The notes below the pieces were generated by a model that worked only from the letters and a program-made list of their open reading frames with translations, did no database searches and was not told where the DNA came from. Below are positions 1-8,714 of a DNA stretch of 64,000 nt, in pieces. Positions within the stretch are counted from its first letter, which is position 1; every line of letters starts with the position of its first letter. Source of the DNA: Streptomyces sp. NBC_01267 (GTDB taxonomy: Bacteria > Actinomycetota > Actinomycetes > Streptomycetales > Streptomycetaceae); assembly GCF_036241575.1 (NCBI RefSeq), contig NZ_CP108455.1:744001-808000 (forward strand), in the 5' to 3' direction. Both the position numbers and the translations under genes were made by a program.

Positions 1-816
1 CCACGTACGGCCGTTGGCGCCCTTCTGGCAGTACGGCAGGAGACGCCGCCAGGTGTCGAAGACGTCCTTGACCCGCTTGTCGGTCCACGCCTCCTCCCCG
101 GCCATCAGGGACTTGTGGAAGTCGTAGCCGTTGGTCCGCATGTTGAGGTAGTCGAAGGTGCCCATCGCGGGCCACCCGTCCTTGTCGCAGAAGCCGATGG
201 GGTCCAGCTTGTCCTTCTGCATCTGCTTGGCGAGCGCGACGTACTCGTCGAGTGTCTTCGGCGCCTCGTAGCCGTACTTGGTGAAGAGGCTCTTCCGATG
301 GAAGACCGCCCACGGGTAGTAGTAGTACGGCGTGAAGTACTGCTTGCCGTCCGCTCCCGTCGACTGGGCCTTCAGCGCGGGGGTGAAGCCCTTGTACTCC
401 TGCCAGAGGTCGCTGATGTCGTACAGCAGGCCCTTCTTGGCGAAGTACTGCATCCGGTTTCCGGCGAACCACATGAAGACTTCGTCCGGATCGCTCTGCA
501 GATACCGGTTGATGTTCTCCTGGAAGCTGTTGTGGTCAACCGTGTTGACCTTGATCTTCCGGCCGTCCTTGGACTGCTTCTCGTACGCGGCGAAGGCGTC
601 GGCAAATGCTTTCTTCGGCACCGCGTCCGAGGAATTCGACCCCAGCTTGATGGTCTTGGAGTCTCCTCCGGGGCCGCTGCTGCAGGCCGTGAGGAGCGAA
701 GGCAGCGCCACGGCGCCGGCACCGGCCGCCGCGCCACGCAGAAGGCCCCGCCGGGACATCCGATGTCCAGCCACACTCCCAGGCACGACTGAACCGTTGT
801 ACGAAGACTGCGCCAT
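1..816 (-). CDS. Sugar ABC transporter substrate-binding lipoprotein (3' end outside window)
   Basis: Partial extracellular solute-binding protein of the sugar-importer type; 272 codons lie in the window and the C-terminal part is cut off. Residues 20-45 look like a Tat-exported lipoprotein signal: twin-arginine SRRGLL, an Ala/Gly-rich hydrophobic stretch, then lipobox LLTAC with Cys45 as the probable lipidated residue. The mature part is rich in Tyr/Trp/Phe (for example YYYYPWAVFHRK), as usual for carbohydrate-binding pockets. The ATG start has a GGAGGAGG ribosome binding site just upstream. It is divergent from the alpha-galactosidase, so galactoside uptake is the likely role (inference). 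The permease genes would be to the left of the window. Confidence 0.85.
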   Translation of the reverse strand, partial: MAQSSYNGSVVPGSVAGHRMSRRGLLRGAAAGAGAVALPSLLTACSSGPGGDSKTIKLGSNSSDAVPKKAFADAFAAYEKQSKDGRKIKVNTVDHNSFQENINRYLQSDPDEVFMWFAGNRMQYFAKKGLLYDISDLWQEYKGFTPALKAQSTGADGKQYFTPYYYYPWAVFHRKSLFTKYGYEAPKTLDEYVALAKQMQKDKLDPIGFCDKDGWPAMGTFDYLNMRTNGYDFHKSLMAGEEAWTDKRVKDVFDTWRRLLPYCQKGANGRTW

Positions 817-865
817 GTCCCCCTCCTCCAGGGTGAAACTCAACACAAACGAACGCGAGGATTGG

Positions 866-894
866 ATCTCACCCTCAACTGACGTGCCAGTCAA
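866..894 (-). promoter_or_regulatory. Possible promoter of the sugar-binding protein gene
   Basis: On the minus strand TTGACT (894-889), a 17-nt spacer and TGAGAT (871-866) form a weak sigma-70-like promoter about 50 nt upstream of the lipoprotein start. The -35 is good and the -10 is poor. Only the spacing and orientation support it. Confidence 0.3.
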
Positions 895-927
895 GGGTTT
901 TAGCGAGATATCGAACAACCGTTACCG

Positions 928-947
928 CGACTCTTCCAACAGAGTCG
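928..947. promoter_or_regulatory. Inverted repeat in the divergent galactoside promoter region
   Basis: CGACTCT (928-934) and AGAGTCG (941-947) form a 7-bp inverted repeat with a 6-nt centre. The octamer TCGAACAA occurs twice around it (911-918 and 945-952). It lies between the divergent lipoprotein and alpha-galactosidase genes and may bind a regulator. It does not resemble the LacI-type palindrome found at 4071. Confidence 0.35.
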
Positions 948-1027
948 AACAAGCCCTACCGTAAACGCTCGTCACTGACACGTACATGCAGACATCCGAT
1001 CACGGGAACGTACGGAGGAACGTATCG

Positions 1028-3058
1028 ATGCGTCACCTTCCAGCCCGCACCACCACCGGAACCCGCCGAAGAGTCCTCGGAGCACTGGTCACAGCCCTGC
1101 TGTGTGCCGGCGGGGTAGCCTCCCCGGCCGTCGCGAGCACCGCGCCGGACAGTGTGTCCCCGCATCTCGGCAACGGTCTCGCACTGACACCTCCGATGGG
1201 CTTCAACAACTGGAACTCCACCGGCTGCAGCGCCGACTTCAACGAGACGATGGTGAAGGGCATCGCCGACATCTTCGTCGACAAGGGACTCAAGGCGGCC
1301 GGCTACCAGTACGTCAACCTCGACGACTGCTGGGCGAAGCCGCAGCGGGACGCCGACGGCAAGTTGGTCCCCGATCCCGTGCGATTCCCCAACGGGATCA
1401 AGGCAGTTGCCGACTACGTCCACTCCAAGGGCCTGAAGCTCGGCATCTATACGAGCGCCGGCACCAAGACGTGCGACAGCGTGGGGCTGCCCGGAGCGCT
1501 CGGCCACGAGTACAGCGACGCCCAGCAGTTCGCCGACTGGGGCGTCGACTACCTCAAGTACGACAACTGCAACAACCTGGGCATCGACGCGGTGCAGCGC
1601 TACAAGACGATGCGTGACGCGCTCGCGGCGACCGGCCGCCCGATCGTCTACAGCATCTGCGAATGGGGCTCCAACAAGCCCTGGGAGTGGGCCGGGGACG
1701 TCGGGAACCTGTGGCGCACCACCGGTGACATCAGCGACAGCTGGTCGTCCATGCTGTCGATCCTCAAGCAGAACCTGCCGCTCGACGCGGCGGCCGGCCC
1801 CGGGCACTGGAACGACCCGGACATGCTGGAGGTCGGCAACGGCGGTATGACCGACACCGAGTACCGCACGCACTTCTCGATGTGGTCGATCATGGCGTCG
1901 CCGCTGCTCATCGGCACCGACCTGCGCAAGGCATCGGCCGAGACGTACGACATCGTGACCAACAAGGAAGTCATCGCCGTCGACCAGGACCCGCTCGGCA
2001 AGCAGGGCAAGGTGCTGTCCTCCGAGGGCGGTCGCTGGGTGGTCGCGAAGGAGATGGCGGACGGCAGCCGCGCCGTCGCGCTCTTCAACGAGAGCGACAG
2101 CCCGCAGCGCGTCTCCACCACGGCGAGCGCGGTCGGGCTGCCCGAGGCGTCCGGGTACACCGAGCGCGATCTCTGGCAGCACAAGACCTACAACACGGCG
2201 GGCAGCCTCTCGGCGACCGTCCCGGCGCACGGCACGGTGCTGCTGCGCGTCGCACAGGACCCCAAGTGGGCCGCGTACCCGTCGGCCGTCGAGTCGGGCA
2301 TCAGCGGCTCCCTGCTCGTCCAGGCGGGCAAGGCGAGCACGTTGACCACCACGGTCACCGACCAGGGCCGTACCCCGGCGCTCCAGGCGGGCGCCTCGCT
2401 CTCCGCTCCGGCCGGCTGGGGTGTGAAGGCCCTCTCCAAGGCCACTGCGGCATCCGTGCCGACCGGGGAGTCCCTGCGGACCTCCTGGCGGCTCACGCCG
2501 CCCGCAGGGGCCGCCACGGGCTCGTACGACCTGAAGCTGACCTCGACGTACCGCTCCCTCACCGGGGAACGCGTCACGACCGAGCTGCCCGTCCAGGCCC
2601 ATGTCGTCGTGGCGCCGCCGTCGGGGAGTTCGTATCTCAGCGATCTGCCCGCGGTGTCGTCCAGCAACGGCTGGGGCCCGGTGGAGAAGGACACCAGCAA
2701 CGGTGAGACCAAAGCGGGCGACGGCAGCCCGATCACCATCAACGGGATCGTCTACGCCAAGGGCCTCGGGGTGCACGCGCCGAGCGCTGTCGAGTACTAC
2801 GCCGGCGGCGCCTGCTCCAATGTGAGCGCCCAGGCGGGTGTCGACGACGAGACGGGGATCAAGGGCACGGTCACCTTCGAGATCTGGGCGGACGGCACGA
2901 AGGTGGCGTCGACCGGCGTCCTCACCAACGTCGACTTCGCGCACTCGATCTCGGCCGACGTGAGCGGTGCGCAGGTGGTACGTCTGGTGGTCACCGACGC
3001 CGGGGACGGGAACGACTCCGACCACGCCGACTGGGCGGACGCGAAGCTCAGCTGCTGA
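1028..3058 (+). CDS. Secreted alpha-galactosidase, GH27, with C-terminal NPCBM domain
   Basis: Retaining alpha-galactosidase that removes terminal alpha-D-galactose from oligo- and polysaccharides outside the cell; 676 residues. A Sec-type signal peptide covers about residues 1-38 (Arg-rich start, hydrophobic core, ending near AVAS). The GH27 barrel follows (GLALTPPMGFNNWN near residue 50). Catalytic residues by family comparison are Asp179 in YLKYDNC (nucleophile) and Asp265 in NDPDML (acid/base). A beta-sandwich follows, then from about residue 545 an NPCBM/NEW2-type carbohydrate-binding domain (SDLPAVSSSNGWGPVEKD, GLGVHAPS). The ATG at 1028 is preferred because GGAGGAA lies 7 nt upstream; an upstream in-frame ATG at 986 lacks a site. 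The 3' end overlaps the convergent kinase gene by 11 bp. Confidence 0.93.
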   Translation: MRHLPARTTTGTRRRVLGALVTALLCAGGVASPAVASTAPDSVSPHLGNGLALTPPMGFNNWNSTGCSADFNETMVKGIADIFVDKGLKAAGYQYVNLDDCWAKPQRDADGKLVPDPVRFPNGIKAVADYVHSKGLKLGIYTSAGTKTCDSVGLPGALGHEYSDAQQFADWGVDYLKYDNCNNLGIDAVQRYKTMRDALAATGRPIVYSICEWGSNKPWEWAGDVGNLWRTTGDISDSWSSMLSILKQNLPLDAAAGPGHWNDPDMLEVGNGGMTDTEYRTHFSMWSIMASPLLIGTDLRKASAETYDIVTNKEVIAVDQDPLGKQGKVLSSEGGRWVVAKEMADGSRAVALFNESDSPQRVSTTASAVGLPEASGYTERDLWQHKTYNTAGSLSATVPAHGTVLLRVAQDPKWAAYPSAVESGISGSLLVQAGKASTLTTTVTDQGRTPALQAGASLSAPAGWGVKALSKATAASVPTGESLRTSWRLTPPAGAATGSYDLKLTSTYRSLTGERVTTELPVQAHVVVAPPSGSSYLSDLPAVSSSNGWGPVEKDTSNGETKAGDGSPITINGIVYAKGLGVHAPSAVEYYAGGACSNVSAQAGVDDETGIKGTVTFEIWADGTKVASTGVLTNVDFAHSISADVSGAQVVRLVVTDAGDGNDSDHADWADAKLSC

Positions 3059-4007
3059 CAACCGCCGCCGCCCCGCCCGGTTCGCCGAGCGAGGCGGCGG
3101 CTGCCGCCCCGACCAGACCCGCGTCATTGCCCATGAGCGCGGGAGCCACCTTCAGCTGTTGTACGAAGGAGAGCGTGGCGTAGTCCCGCAGCGCCCGCCG
3201 CAGCGGGGCGAAGAGCACCTCGCCCGCGCCCGCCACTCCCCCGCCGATCACGGCGATGTCGATCTCGACGAGGGTCGCCGTGGCGGCGATCCCCGCGGCC
3301 AGCGCCTGGGCCGCGCGCTCGAAGGAGGCGGTGGCGACCGGGTCGCCCGAGCGGGCCGCTGCGGCGACCGCGGCGGCGGTGGCGTCTCCGTCCGGGCCGG
3401 GCAGCCAGCCGTCGGCCAGCGCCCGGCGGGCGATGTTCGGCCCGCTGGCGATGCGCTCCACGCAGCCGCGCGACCCGCACGGGCAGGAGTCCCCGTCCAG
3501 GTCCACGCTGATGTGACCGATGTGCCCCGCGTTCCCGGTGGGACCCGCGCGCAGCACACCCCCCAGCACCAGGCCGCCGCCCACACCGGTCGAGACGACC
3601 ATGCACAGGGCGTTGTCGTAACCGCGGGCGGCGCCCCGCCAGTGTTCGGCGGCGGTCATCGCGACGCCGTCACCGACGAGCGTGACGGGCAGTCCGCCCA
3701 CGGCGTCGCGCACCCGGCCGACCAGCGGATAGTCGCGCCAGCCCGGCACGTTCACCGGGCTGACGGTCCCGTCCGAGGCGTCCACGGGGCCGGCGCTGCC
3801 GATCCCGACGGCCGTCGTACGCTCCCAGCGCGGGTCGGCGGCGAGGTCCGCCAGCACGGTCCGGACGGCGTCCATCACCGTGTCGCCGTCCTCCTTGGCG
3901 GGCGTCGGCGCCTGTGTGCGGACGAGAATCTGCCCCCTGCCGTCCACCAGCGCGCCGGCGATCTTTGTGCCGCCGATGTCGAGCGCGGCTACCAGGTGGT
4001 TGTGCAT
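3048..4007 (-). CDS. ROK family sugar kinase (glucokinase-like)
   Basis: ROK-family ATP-dependent hexose kinase, 319 residues, cytoplasmic. Visible motifs are the N-terminal phosphate loop LDIGGTKIAGALV and the zinc-binding ROK signature CPCGSRGCVE in the middle. Full family length and no frameshift. ROK proteins may also be repressors, but this one has no N-terminal helix-turn-helix, so it is a kinase. Start chosen at ATG 4007, with GGAG about 10 nt upstream; a longer frame from 4064 would add 19 unlikely residues. It is divergent from the LacI regulator and convergent with the alpha-galactosidase, so phosphorylation of glucose or galactose released by that enzyme is a reasonable role (inference). 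Confidence 0.88.
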   Translation of the reverse strand: MHNHLVAALDIGGTKIAGALVDGRGQILVRTQAPTPAKEDGDTVMDAVRTVLADLAADPRWERTTAVGIGSAGPVDASDGTVSPVNVPGWRDYPLVGRVRDAVGGLPVTLVGDGVAMTAAEHWRGAARGYDNALCMVVSTGVGGGLVLGGVLRAGPTGNAGHIGHISVDLDGDSCPCGSRGCVERIASGPNIARRALADGWLPGPDGDATAAAVAAAARSGDPVATASFERAAQALAAGIAATATLVEIDIAVIGGGVAGAGEVLFAPLRRALRDYATLSFVQQLKVAPALMGNDAGLVGAAAAASLGEPGGAAAVVSS

Positions 4008-4070
4008 CGGTGTCGGATCTCCAGGTGACAAGGGGTAATGAAGAGTGCTGTGGCCAGTCTCCATTCACCT

Positions 4071-4082
4071 GACAACGTTGTC
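4071..4082. promoter_or_regulatory. LacI-type operator palindrome
   Basis: Perfect 12-bp palindrome GACAACGTTGTC with a central CG, the usual shape of LacI/GalR operators. It sits between the divergent ROK kinase and LacI regulator starts, so it could serve both promoters. The regulator encoded at 4146 is the obvious candidate to bind it. Confidence 0.75.
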
Positions 4083-4145
4083 CAGGCCCTATGCTCGACG
4101 CCACAGCTCTTCCCGCTCCACCAGCCGACGACAGGACAGCGCACT

Positions 4146-5174
4146 GTGGCCCACACCGCCAGCCACCCCGAGCCCCGATACGGCAACCGGCCGACGATGA
4201 AGGACGTCGCCGCTCGTGCCGGAGTCGGCCTCAAGACCGTCTCACGGGTGGTCAACGGCGAGCCGGGCGTCACGCCCGACACGGAGCGCCGGGTGCAGGA
4301 GGCCATCGAGGCCCTGGGGTTCCGCCGCAACGACAGTGCGCGTGTGCTGCGCAAGGGCCGTACCGCCAGCATCGGCCTGGTCCTGGAGGACCTCGCCGAC
4401 CCGTTCTACGGGCCGCTGAACCGCGCGGTGGAAGAGGTGGCCCGCGCCCATGGCGCCCTGCTCATCAACGGATCGAGCGCGGAGGACCCCGAGCGCGAGC
4501 AGGAACTGGTGCTCGCGCTGTGCGCCCGCCGGGTGGACGGGCTGATCGTGATCCCGGCCGGTGACGACCACCGCTATCTGGAACCCGAGATCGCCGCCGG
4601 GGTCGCCACCGTCTTCGTCGACCGGCCCGCCGGGAAGATCGACGCGGACATGGTGCTCTCGGACAGCTTCGGCGGCGCGCGCGACGGCGTCGCCCATCTC
4701 ATCGCCGGGGGCCATCGCCGGATCGGCTTCATCGGGGACCAGCCGCGCATCCACACGGCCACCGAGCGACTGCGCGGCTACCACGCGGCGATGACCGAGG
4801 CGGACCTGACGGTGGAGGACGCCTGGGTCTCGCTCGGCGTCACCGAGGCGGAACGGGTCCGTGCCGCGGTGGGGGCCCTGCTGGACGGACCGGAACCGGT
4901 CACCGCGATCTTCGCGGGCAACAACCGTGTGACGGTCACCGCCGTACGGGTCCTGGCGGAGCGCGATCAGCCGGTCGCCCTGGTCGGTTTCGACGACATC
5001 GAACTGGCCGACCTGCTGGGCATCACCGTGATCGCCCAGGACGCGGCGGCGCTGGGACGCACCGCCGCCGAAACGCTCTTCCGCCGACTGGACGGGGCGA
5101 ACGACGCACCGTCCCAGAAGGTGCTGCCGACCCGGCTCATCGCGCGCGGCTCGGGCGAGATCCCGCCCGCATAA
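4146..5174 (+). CDS. LacI family transcriptional regulator
   Basis: LacI/GalR-type repressor, 342 residues. The N-terminal helix-turn-helix (MKDVAARAGVGLKTVSRVVN, about residues 18-37) is followed by the hinge helix (LGFRRNDSARVLRKG) and a periplasmic-binding-protein-like sensor domain with the typical ending VLPTRLIARGSG. The GTG at 4146 has AGGA 9 nt upstream; the frame is open further up to 4038 but would run through the operator. It probably controls the galactoside genes and itself through the palindrome at 4071 (inference). Ligand not determinable, but an alpha-galactoside or galactose is likely from context. Confidence 0.9.
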   Translation: MAHTASHPEPRYGNRPTMKDVAARAGVGLKTVSRVVNGEPGVTPDTERRVQEAIEALGFRRNDSARVLRKGRTASIGLVLEDLADPFYGPLNRAVEEVARAHGALLINGSSAEDPEREQELVLALCARRVDGLIVIPAGDDHRYLEPEIAAGVATVFVDRPAGKIDADMVLSDSFGGARDGVAHLIAGGHRRIGFIGDQPRIHTATERLRGYHAAMTEADLTVEDAWVSLGVTEAERVRAAVGALLDGPEPVTAIFAGNNRVTVTAVRVLAERDQPVALVGFDDIELADLLGITVIAQDAAALGRTAAETLFRRLDGANDAPSQKVLPTRLIARGSGEIPPA

Positions 5175-5190
5175 CGGCAGTTCGGGCACA

Positions 5191-5224
5191 GTCCGGCCCC
5201 CGTCGTCGACGACGGGGGCCGGAC
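5191..5224. terminator. Bidirectional hairpin terminator
   Basis: A 15-bp perfect stem (GTCCGGCCCCCGTCG and its complement) with a 4-nt TCGA centre lies between the ends of the convergent LacI and aldolase genes. No long T-run, as usual in Streptomyces. Confidence 0.8.
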
Positions 5225-5244
5225 AGGCCCTGACCGGGCAGGCC

Positions 5245-6543
5245 TCAAGGGGCCGTCACCGTCAGGTCCGCGCGGCGCGGGCTCGCGAAGCCGTCCAGGT
5301 CGGCGCGGGTCAGGCCGGTGAGCCCGGTGACCTCCGCGGAGTCGAGGGCGCCGCAGTCCAGACCGCGCAGCAGGTAACCGCTGAGCGCCTTGGCGGTCGC
5401 GGGCTCGTCCATGACGTCGCCGCCGGCCTTGGCCACGTACGCGGCGAGCCGGGCGGCGGCGGGCTCCAGGCCCTCGCGGTAGAAGGCGTACACGGCGGCG
5501 TACCGGGTCGGCAGATGAGCCGGGTGCATGTCCCAGCCCTGGTAGTACGCACGGGCCAGCGCACGGCGGGTGAGGCCGTAGTGCAGCCGCCAGGCCTCGT
5601 GGACGTGCTCGGTCGTCCCGATCGGCAGCACATTGGTGGAACCGTCCGAGACACGGACGCCGGTACCGGCCGCCGCCACCTGCATCACGGCCTTGGCGTG
5701 GTCGGCGGCGGGGTGGTCACTGGCCTGGTGGGCCGCGCTGACGCCGACGCAGGCGCTGTAGTCGAAGGTGCCGTAGTGGAGTCCGGTGGCCCTGCCCTCC
5801 GCCGCGGTGATCATCCTGGCGACGGCGGCGGTGCCGTCGGCGGCGAGGATGGACTGGCTGGTCTCGATCTGGATCTCGAAGCCGATCCGCCCGCCGGGCA
5901 GGCCGTGGGCCTCCTCGAAGGCTTCGAGGAGCCGGACGAACGCGGTGACCTGCTCGGGATAGGTGACCTTGGGCAGGGTCAGGACCAGCCCTTCGGGCAG
6001 CCCGCCGGCCTGCATCAGCCCGGTGAGGAAGATGTCCGTGGTGCGGATTCCGCGGTCGCGGACCGCTGCCTCCATACACTTCATGCGGATGCCCATGTAC
6101 GGGGCGGCCGTGCCGTCGGCGTACGCCTCGGCCACCAGTCGGGCGGCGCGGGCCGCCGCCGCGTCCTCCTCGGCGTCGGGGCGCGGGCCGTAACCGTCCT
6201 CGAAGTCGATGCGCAGGTCCTCCACGGGCTCGCGCTGCAGTTTGGCGCGCACCCGCTCGTACACCGGGCCCGCCAGTTCGGTACCGATTCCGAGGAGCGC
6301 GGCGAAGGAGCCGGCGTCCGGCGCGTGTGCGTCGAGCGAGGCGAGGGCCTGGTCGCCCCAGGAGCGGACGGTCCGGGGCTCGAACGCGTCCCCGGGTACG
6401 TACACCGTATGGACGGGCTGGCGGGTTCCGGGGTCCCCCGGGTAGTGGCGCGCGAGCTCCTCGTCGACGGCGACGAGGGAAGCGCTGATGTCCTCGCTGA
6501 CCGCGCCGGCCAGGCTCGTCGCCACCTTCTCCTGCTGACCCAT
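5245..6543 (-). CDS. DUF6986 / HpcH-HpaI aldolase-like protein
   Basis: 432-residue TIM-barrel protein related to the HpcH/HpaI aldolase and citrate-lyase beta (CitE) superfamily; streptomycete homologues are called DUF6986. The barrel motif RIGFEIQIETSQSI (about residues 220-233) and the following LHYGTFDYSACVG match the carboxylate/metal-binding strands of CitE-like lyases. The substrate is unknown; C-C bond cleavage or formation with a 2-oxoacid or CoA ester is only a family-level expectation. The start ATG at 6543 has an AGGAGG site upstream. It stands alone, with a terminator on its right (for the ETF genes) and one on its left, and an inverted repeat in its promoter region at 6570. Confidence 0.75.
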   Translation of the reverse strand: MGQQEKVATSLAGAVSEDISASLVAVDEELARHYPGDPGTRQPVHTVYVPGDAFEPRTVRSWGDQALASLDAHAPDAGSFAALLGIGTELAGPVYERVRAKLQREPVEDLRIDFEDGYGPRPDAEEDAAAARAARLVAEAYADGTAAPYMGIRMKCMEAAVRDRGIRTTDIFLTGLMQAGGLPEGLVLTLPKVTYPEQVTAFVRLLEAFEEAHGLPGGRIGFEIQIETSQSILAADGTAAVARMITAAEGRATGLHYGTFDYSACVGVSAAHQASDHPAADHAKAVMQVAAAGTGVRVSDGSTNVLPIGTTEHVHEAWRLHYGLTRRALARAYYQGWDMHPAHLPTRYAAVYAFYREGLEPAAARLAAYVAKAGGDVMDEPATAKALSGYLLRGLDCGALDSAEVTGLTGLTRADLDGFASPRRADLTVTAP

Positions 6544-6569
6544 CCTGCATCCTCCTGTTTTCCGCTCAT

Positions 6570-6585
6570 CGGAATAAATAATCCG
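6570..6585. promoter_or_regulatory. AT-rich inverted repeat upstream of the aldolase-like gene
   Basis: CGGAAT-AAATA-ATCCG, an imperfect palindrome about 30 nt upstream of the DUF6986 start, in a locally AT-rich stretch that may also hold its promoter. Possible operator; no regulator is encoded next to it. Confidence 0.3.
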
Positions 6586-6635
6586 TACAGCGAAGTTAAT
6601 GGGCGGTCATGATCTGCGTCAATGGGTGCCCGAAA

Positions 6636-6680
6636 CGGCCGGGGGCCGCGCGGCGAAATTCGCCACGCGGCCCCCGGCCG
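6636..6680 (-). terminator. Terminator of the etfBA operon
   Basis: 15-bp perfect GC stem (6636-6650 with 6666-6680) enclosing a small second stem GGCG-AAATT-CGCC, 16 nt downstream of the etfA stop codon. Confidence 0.85.
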
Positions 6681-6695
6681 TACGGAATACGCTGG

Positions 6696-7658
6696 TCAGC
6701 CCTTGCGCGAGGTGACTTCCTCGGTGAGCTGCGGGACGACCTGGAAGAGGTCACCGACGACGCCGTAGTCGACGAGGTCGAAGATCGGGGCCTCGGCGTC
6801 CTTGTTGACGGCCACGATGGTCTTCGAGGTCTGCATACCGGCGCGGTGCTGGATCGCACCGGAGATGCCGTTGGCGATGTAGAGCTGCGGCGAGACGGAC
6901 TTGCCGGTCTGGCCGACCTGGTTCGAGTGCGGGTACCACCCGGCGTCGACCGCGGCGCGCGAGGCGCCGACGGCCGCACCGAGGGAGTCGGCGAGGGCTT
7001 CGATGATGTGGAAGTTCTCGGCGCCGTTGACGCCCCGGCCGCCGGAGACCACGATCGCGGCCTCGGTCAGCTCCGGGCGGCCCGTCGACTCCCGCGGCGT
7101 ACGCGAGACGATCTTGGTGCCGGTGGACTTCTCACCGAAGGAGACCGTCAGGGCCTCGACGGTGCCCGCGGCCGGGGCGGCCTCGACCGGAGCCGAGTTG
7201 GGCTTGACCGTGATGACCGGAACGCCCTTGCTGACACGGGACTTGGTGGTGAACGACGCGGCGAACGCGGCCTGCGTGGCCACCGGACCCTCGTCACCGG
7301 CCTCCAGGTCGGTGGCGTCGGTGATGATGCCGGAGCCGATACGGACCGCGAGGCGCGCCGCGATCTCCTTGCCCTCGGCGGACGAGGGGACGAGGACCGC
7401 GGCCGGGGAGACCGCGTCGTAGGCGGCCTGCAGCGCGTCGACCTTCGGCACGACGAGGTAGTCGCCGAACTCGGGGGCGTCGGCGGTGAGGACCTTCACC
7501 GCGCCGTGCTCGGCGAGCGCGGCGGCGGTGGCCTCGGCGCCGGAGCCGAGCGCGACGGCGACCGGGTCACCGATCCGCCGGGCCAGCGTCAACAGCTCCA
7601 GGGTGGGCTTACGGACGGCACCGTCGACGTGGTCGACGTAGACGAGAACTTCAGCCAT
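6696..7658 (-). CDS. etfA: Electron transfer flavoprotein alpha subunit
   Basis: FAD-binding ETF alpha subunit, 320 residues, which with EtfB accepts electrons from acyl-CoA and related dehydrogenases and passes them to the quinone pool via ETF dehydrogenase. The C-terminal FAD-binding signature is complete ([11 protein letters not shown] near residue 205, then [20 protein letters not shown] and [13 protein letters not shown]). The N-terminal domain starts [15 protein letters not shown] at 7658 has AGGAG upstream. It follows etfB after 71 nt and ends at a strong terminator. Confidence 0.96.
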   Translation of the reverse strand: MAEVLVYVDHVDGAVRKPTLELLTLARRIGDPVAVALGSGAEATAAALAEHGAVKVLTADAPEFGDYLVVPKVDALQAAYDAVSPAAVLVPSSAEGKEIAARLAVRIGSGIITDATDLEAGDEGPVATQAAFAASFTTKSRVSKGVPVITVKPNSAPVEAAPAAGTVEALTVSFGEKSTGTKIVSRTPRESTGRPELTEAAIVVSGGRGVNGAENFHIIEALADSLGAAVGASRAAVDAGWYPHSNQVGQTGKSVSPQLYIANGISGAIQHRAGMQTSKTIVAVNKDAEAPIFDLVDYGVVGDLFQVVPQLTEEVTSRKG

Positions 7659-7729
7659 GACAATGCTCTCCTGCTGCGAATACGAAGAATCTGCGGGCGA
7701 TCAGGCGGATGGAGGGGGCTCGTCGAGCC

Positions 7730-8515
7730 TCAGATGAACTTCTGGCTCACCAGGAACTCCGCGAGCTGCTTGCCGCCCTCGCCCTCGTCCTTGACGATCG
7801 TGCCCGCGGTGCGGGCCGGACGCTCCGTAGCGGACTCCACCTTGGTCCAGGCGCCTTCGAGACCGACCAGGTCCGCGTCCAGGTCCAGGTCCCCCAGGTC
7901 GAGGGCCTCGACCGGCTTCTTCTTGGCGGCCATGATGCCCTTGAAGGACGGGTAGCGGGCCTCGCCCGACTGGTCCGTCACCGACACGACGGCAGGCAGC
8001 GAAGCCTCCAGCTGCTCGCTGGCGGTGTCTCCGTCCCGGCGGCCCTTGACCGTGGTGCCGTCGACCGAGACCTCGGAGAGCAGGGTGACCTGCGGGACGC
8101 CGAGCCGCTCGGCGAGCAGCGCCGGAAGCACACCCATGGTGCCGTCCGTCGATGCCATGCCGCAGACGACCAGGTCGTAGCCGGTCTTCTCGATCGCCTT
8201 GGCGAGAACCAGCGACGTCCCCATCACGTCGGTGCCGTGCAGATCGTCGTCCTCGACGTGAACAGCCTTGTCCGCACCCATCGACAGCGCCTTGCGCAGC
8301 GCGTCCTTCGCGTCCTCGGGGCCGACGGTGAGCACGGTGATCTCGGCGTCGTCCGCCTCACCGGCGATCTGGAGCGCCTGCTCCACCGCGTACTCGTCGA
8401 GCTCCGACAGCAGACCGTCGACATCGTCACGGTCCAGCGTCAGGTCATCGGCGAAATGCCGGTCGCCGGTGGCGTCGGGCACGTACTTCACACAGACAAC
8501 GATCCTCAAGCTCAC
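7730..8515 (-). CDS. etfB: Electron transfer flavoprotein beta subunit
   Basis: ETF beta subunit, 261 residues, AMP-binding partner of EtfA. It begins SLRIVVCVKYVPDATG and carries the beta-subunit signature region around VVCGMASTDGTMGVLPALLAERLG and the recognition loop EARYPSFKGIMAAKKKP near residue 190. GTG start at 8515 with AGGAGAG upstream. First gene of the etfBA operon; a 17-bp interrupted palindrome lies about 120 nt upstream. Confidence 0.96.
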   Translation of the reverse strand: MSLRIVVCVKYVPDATGDRHFADDLTLDRDDVDGLLSELDEYAVEQALQIAGEADDAEITVLTVGPEDAKDALRKALSMGADKAVHVEDDDLHGTDVMGTSLVLAKAIEKTGYDLVVCGMASTDGTMGVLPALLAERLGVPQVTLLSEVSVDGTTVKGRRDGDTASEQLEASLPAVVSVTDQSGEARYPSFKGIMAAKKKPVEALDLGDLDLDADLVGLEGAWTKVESATERPARTAGTIVKDEGEGGKQLAEFLVSQKFI

Positions 8516-8632
8516 GCCGGCTCTCCTACTGCATCGTCTTTTCCGGGCTGCCTTGTTGCTCGCAGCATAGGCGCCTGTTGGGGCGATTTCCGGTCGGGGG
8601 TTCCGACTCCCCCACCAAAATATTACTCGTCA

Positions 8633-8649
8633 GTACATCCAGAATGTAC
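8633..8649. promoter_or_regulatory. Interrupted palindrome upstream of etfB
   Basis: GTACAT-CCAGA-ATGTAC, a 6+5+6 inverted repeat about 120 nt upstream of the etfB start. Next to it, TACTCGTCAGTA adds a second, overlapping dyad. The form suits a TetR-family operator; no such regulator gene is adjacent. Confidence 0.4.
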
Positions 8650-8672
8650 CCAGTGAGCAAGCGCTTTGAACT

Positions 8673-8703
8673 GTGACCTGGGCAACGCCGACCGCCCGGT
8701 CAC
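8673..8703 (-). terminator. Terminator after the flavin reductase gene
   Basis: GTGACC-T-GGGC pairs with GCCCGGTCAC (one bulge) about 12 nt beyond the flavin reductase stop codon on the minus strand. Confidence 0.55.
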
Positions 8704-8714
8704 GCAGGAGGTTC

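Noticed and set aside
956..3127. 723-codon frame on the minus strand
   Set aside because: Antisense to the well-supported alpha-galactosidase, no domain and no ribosome binding site.
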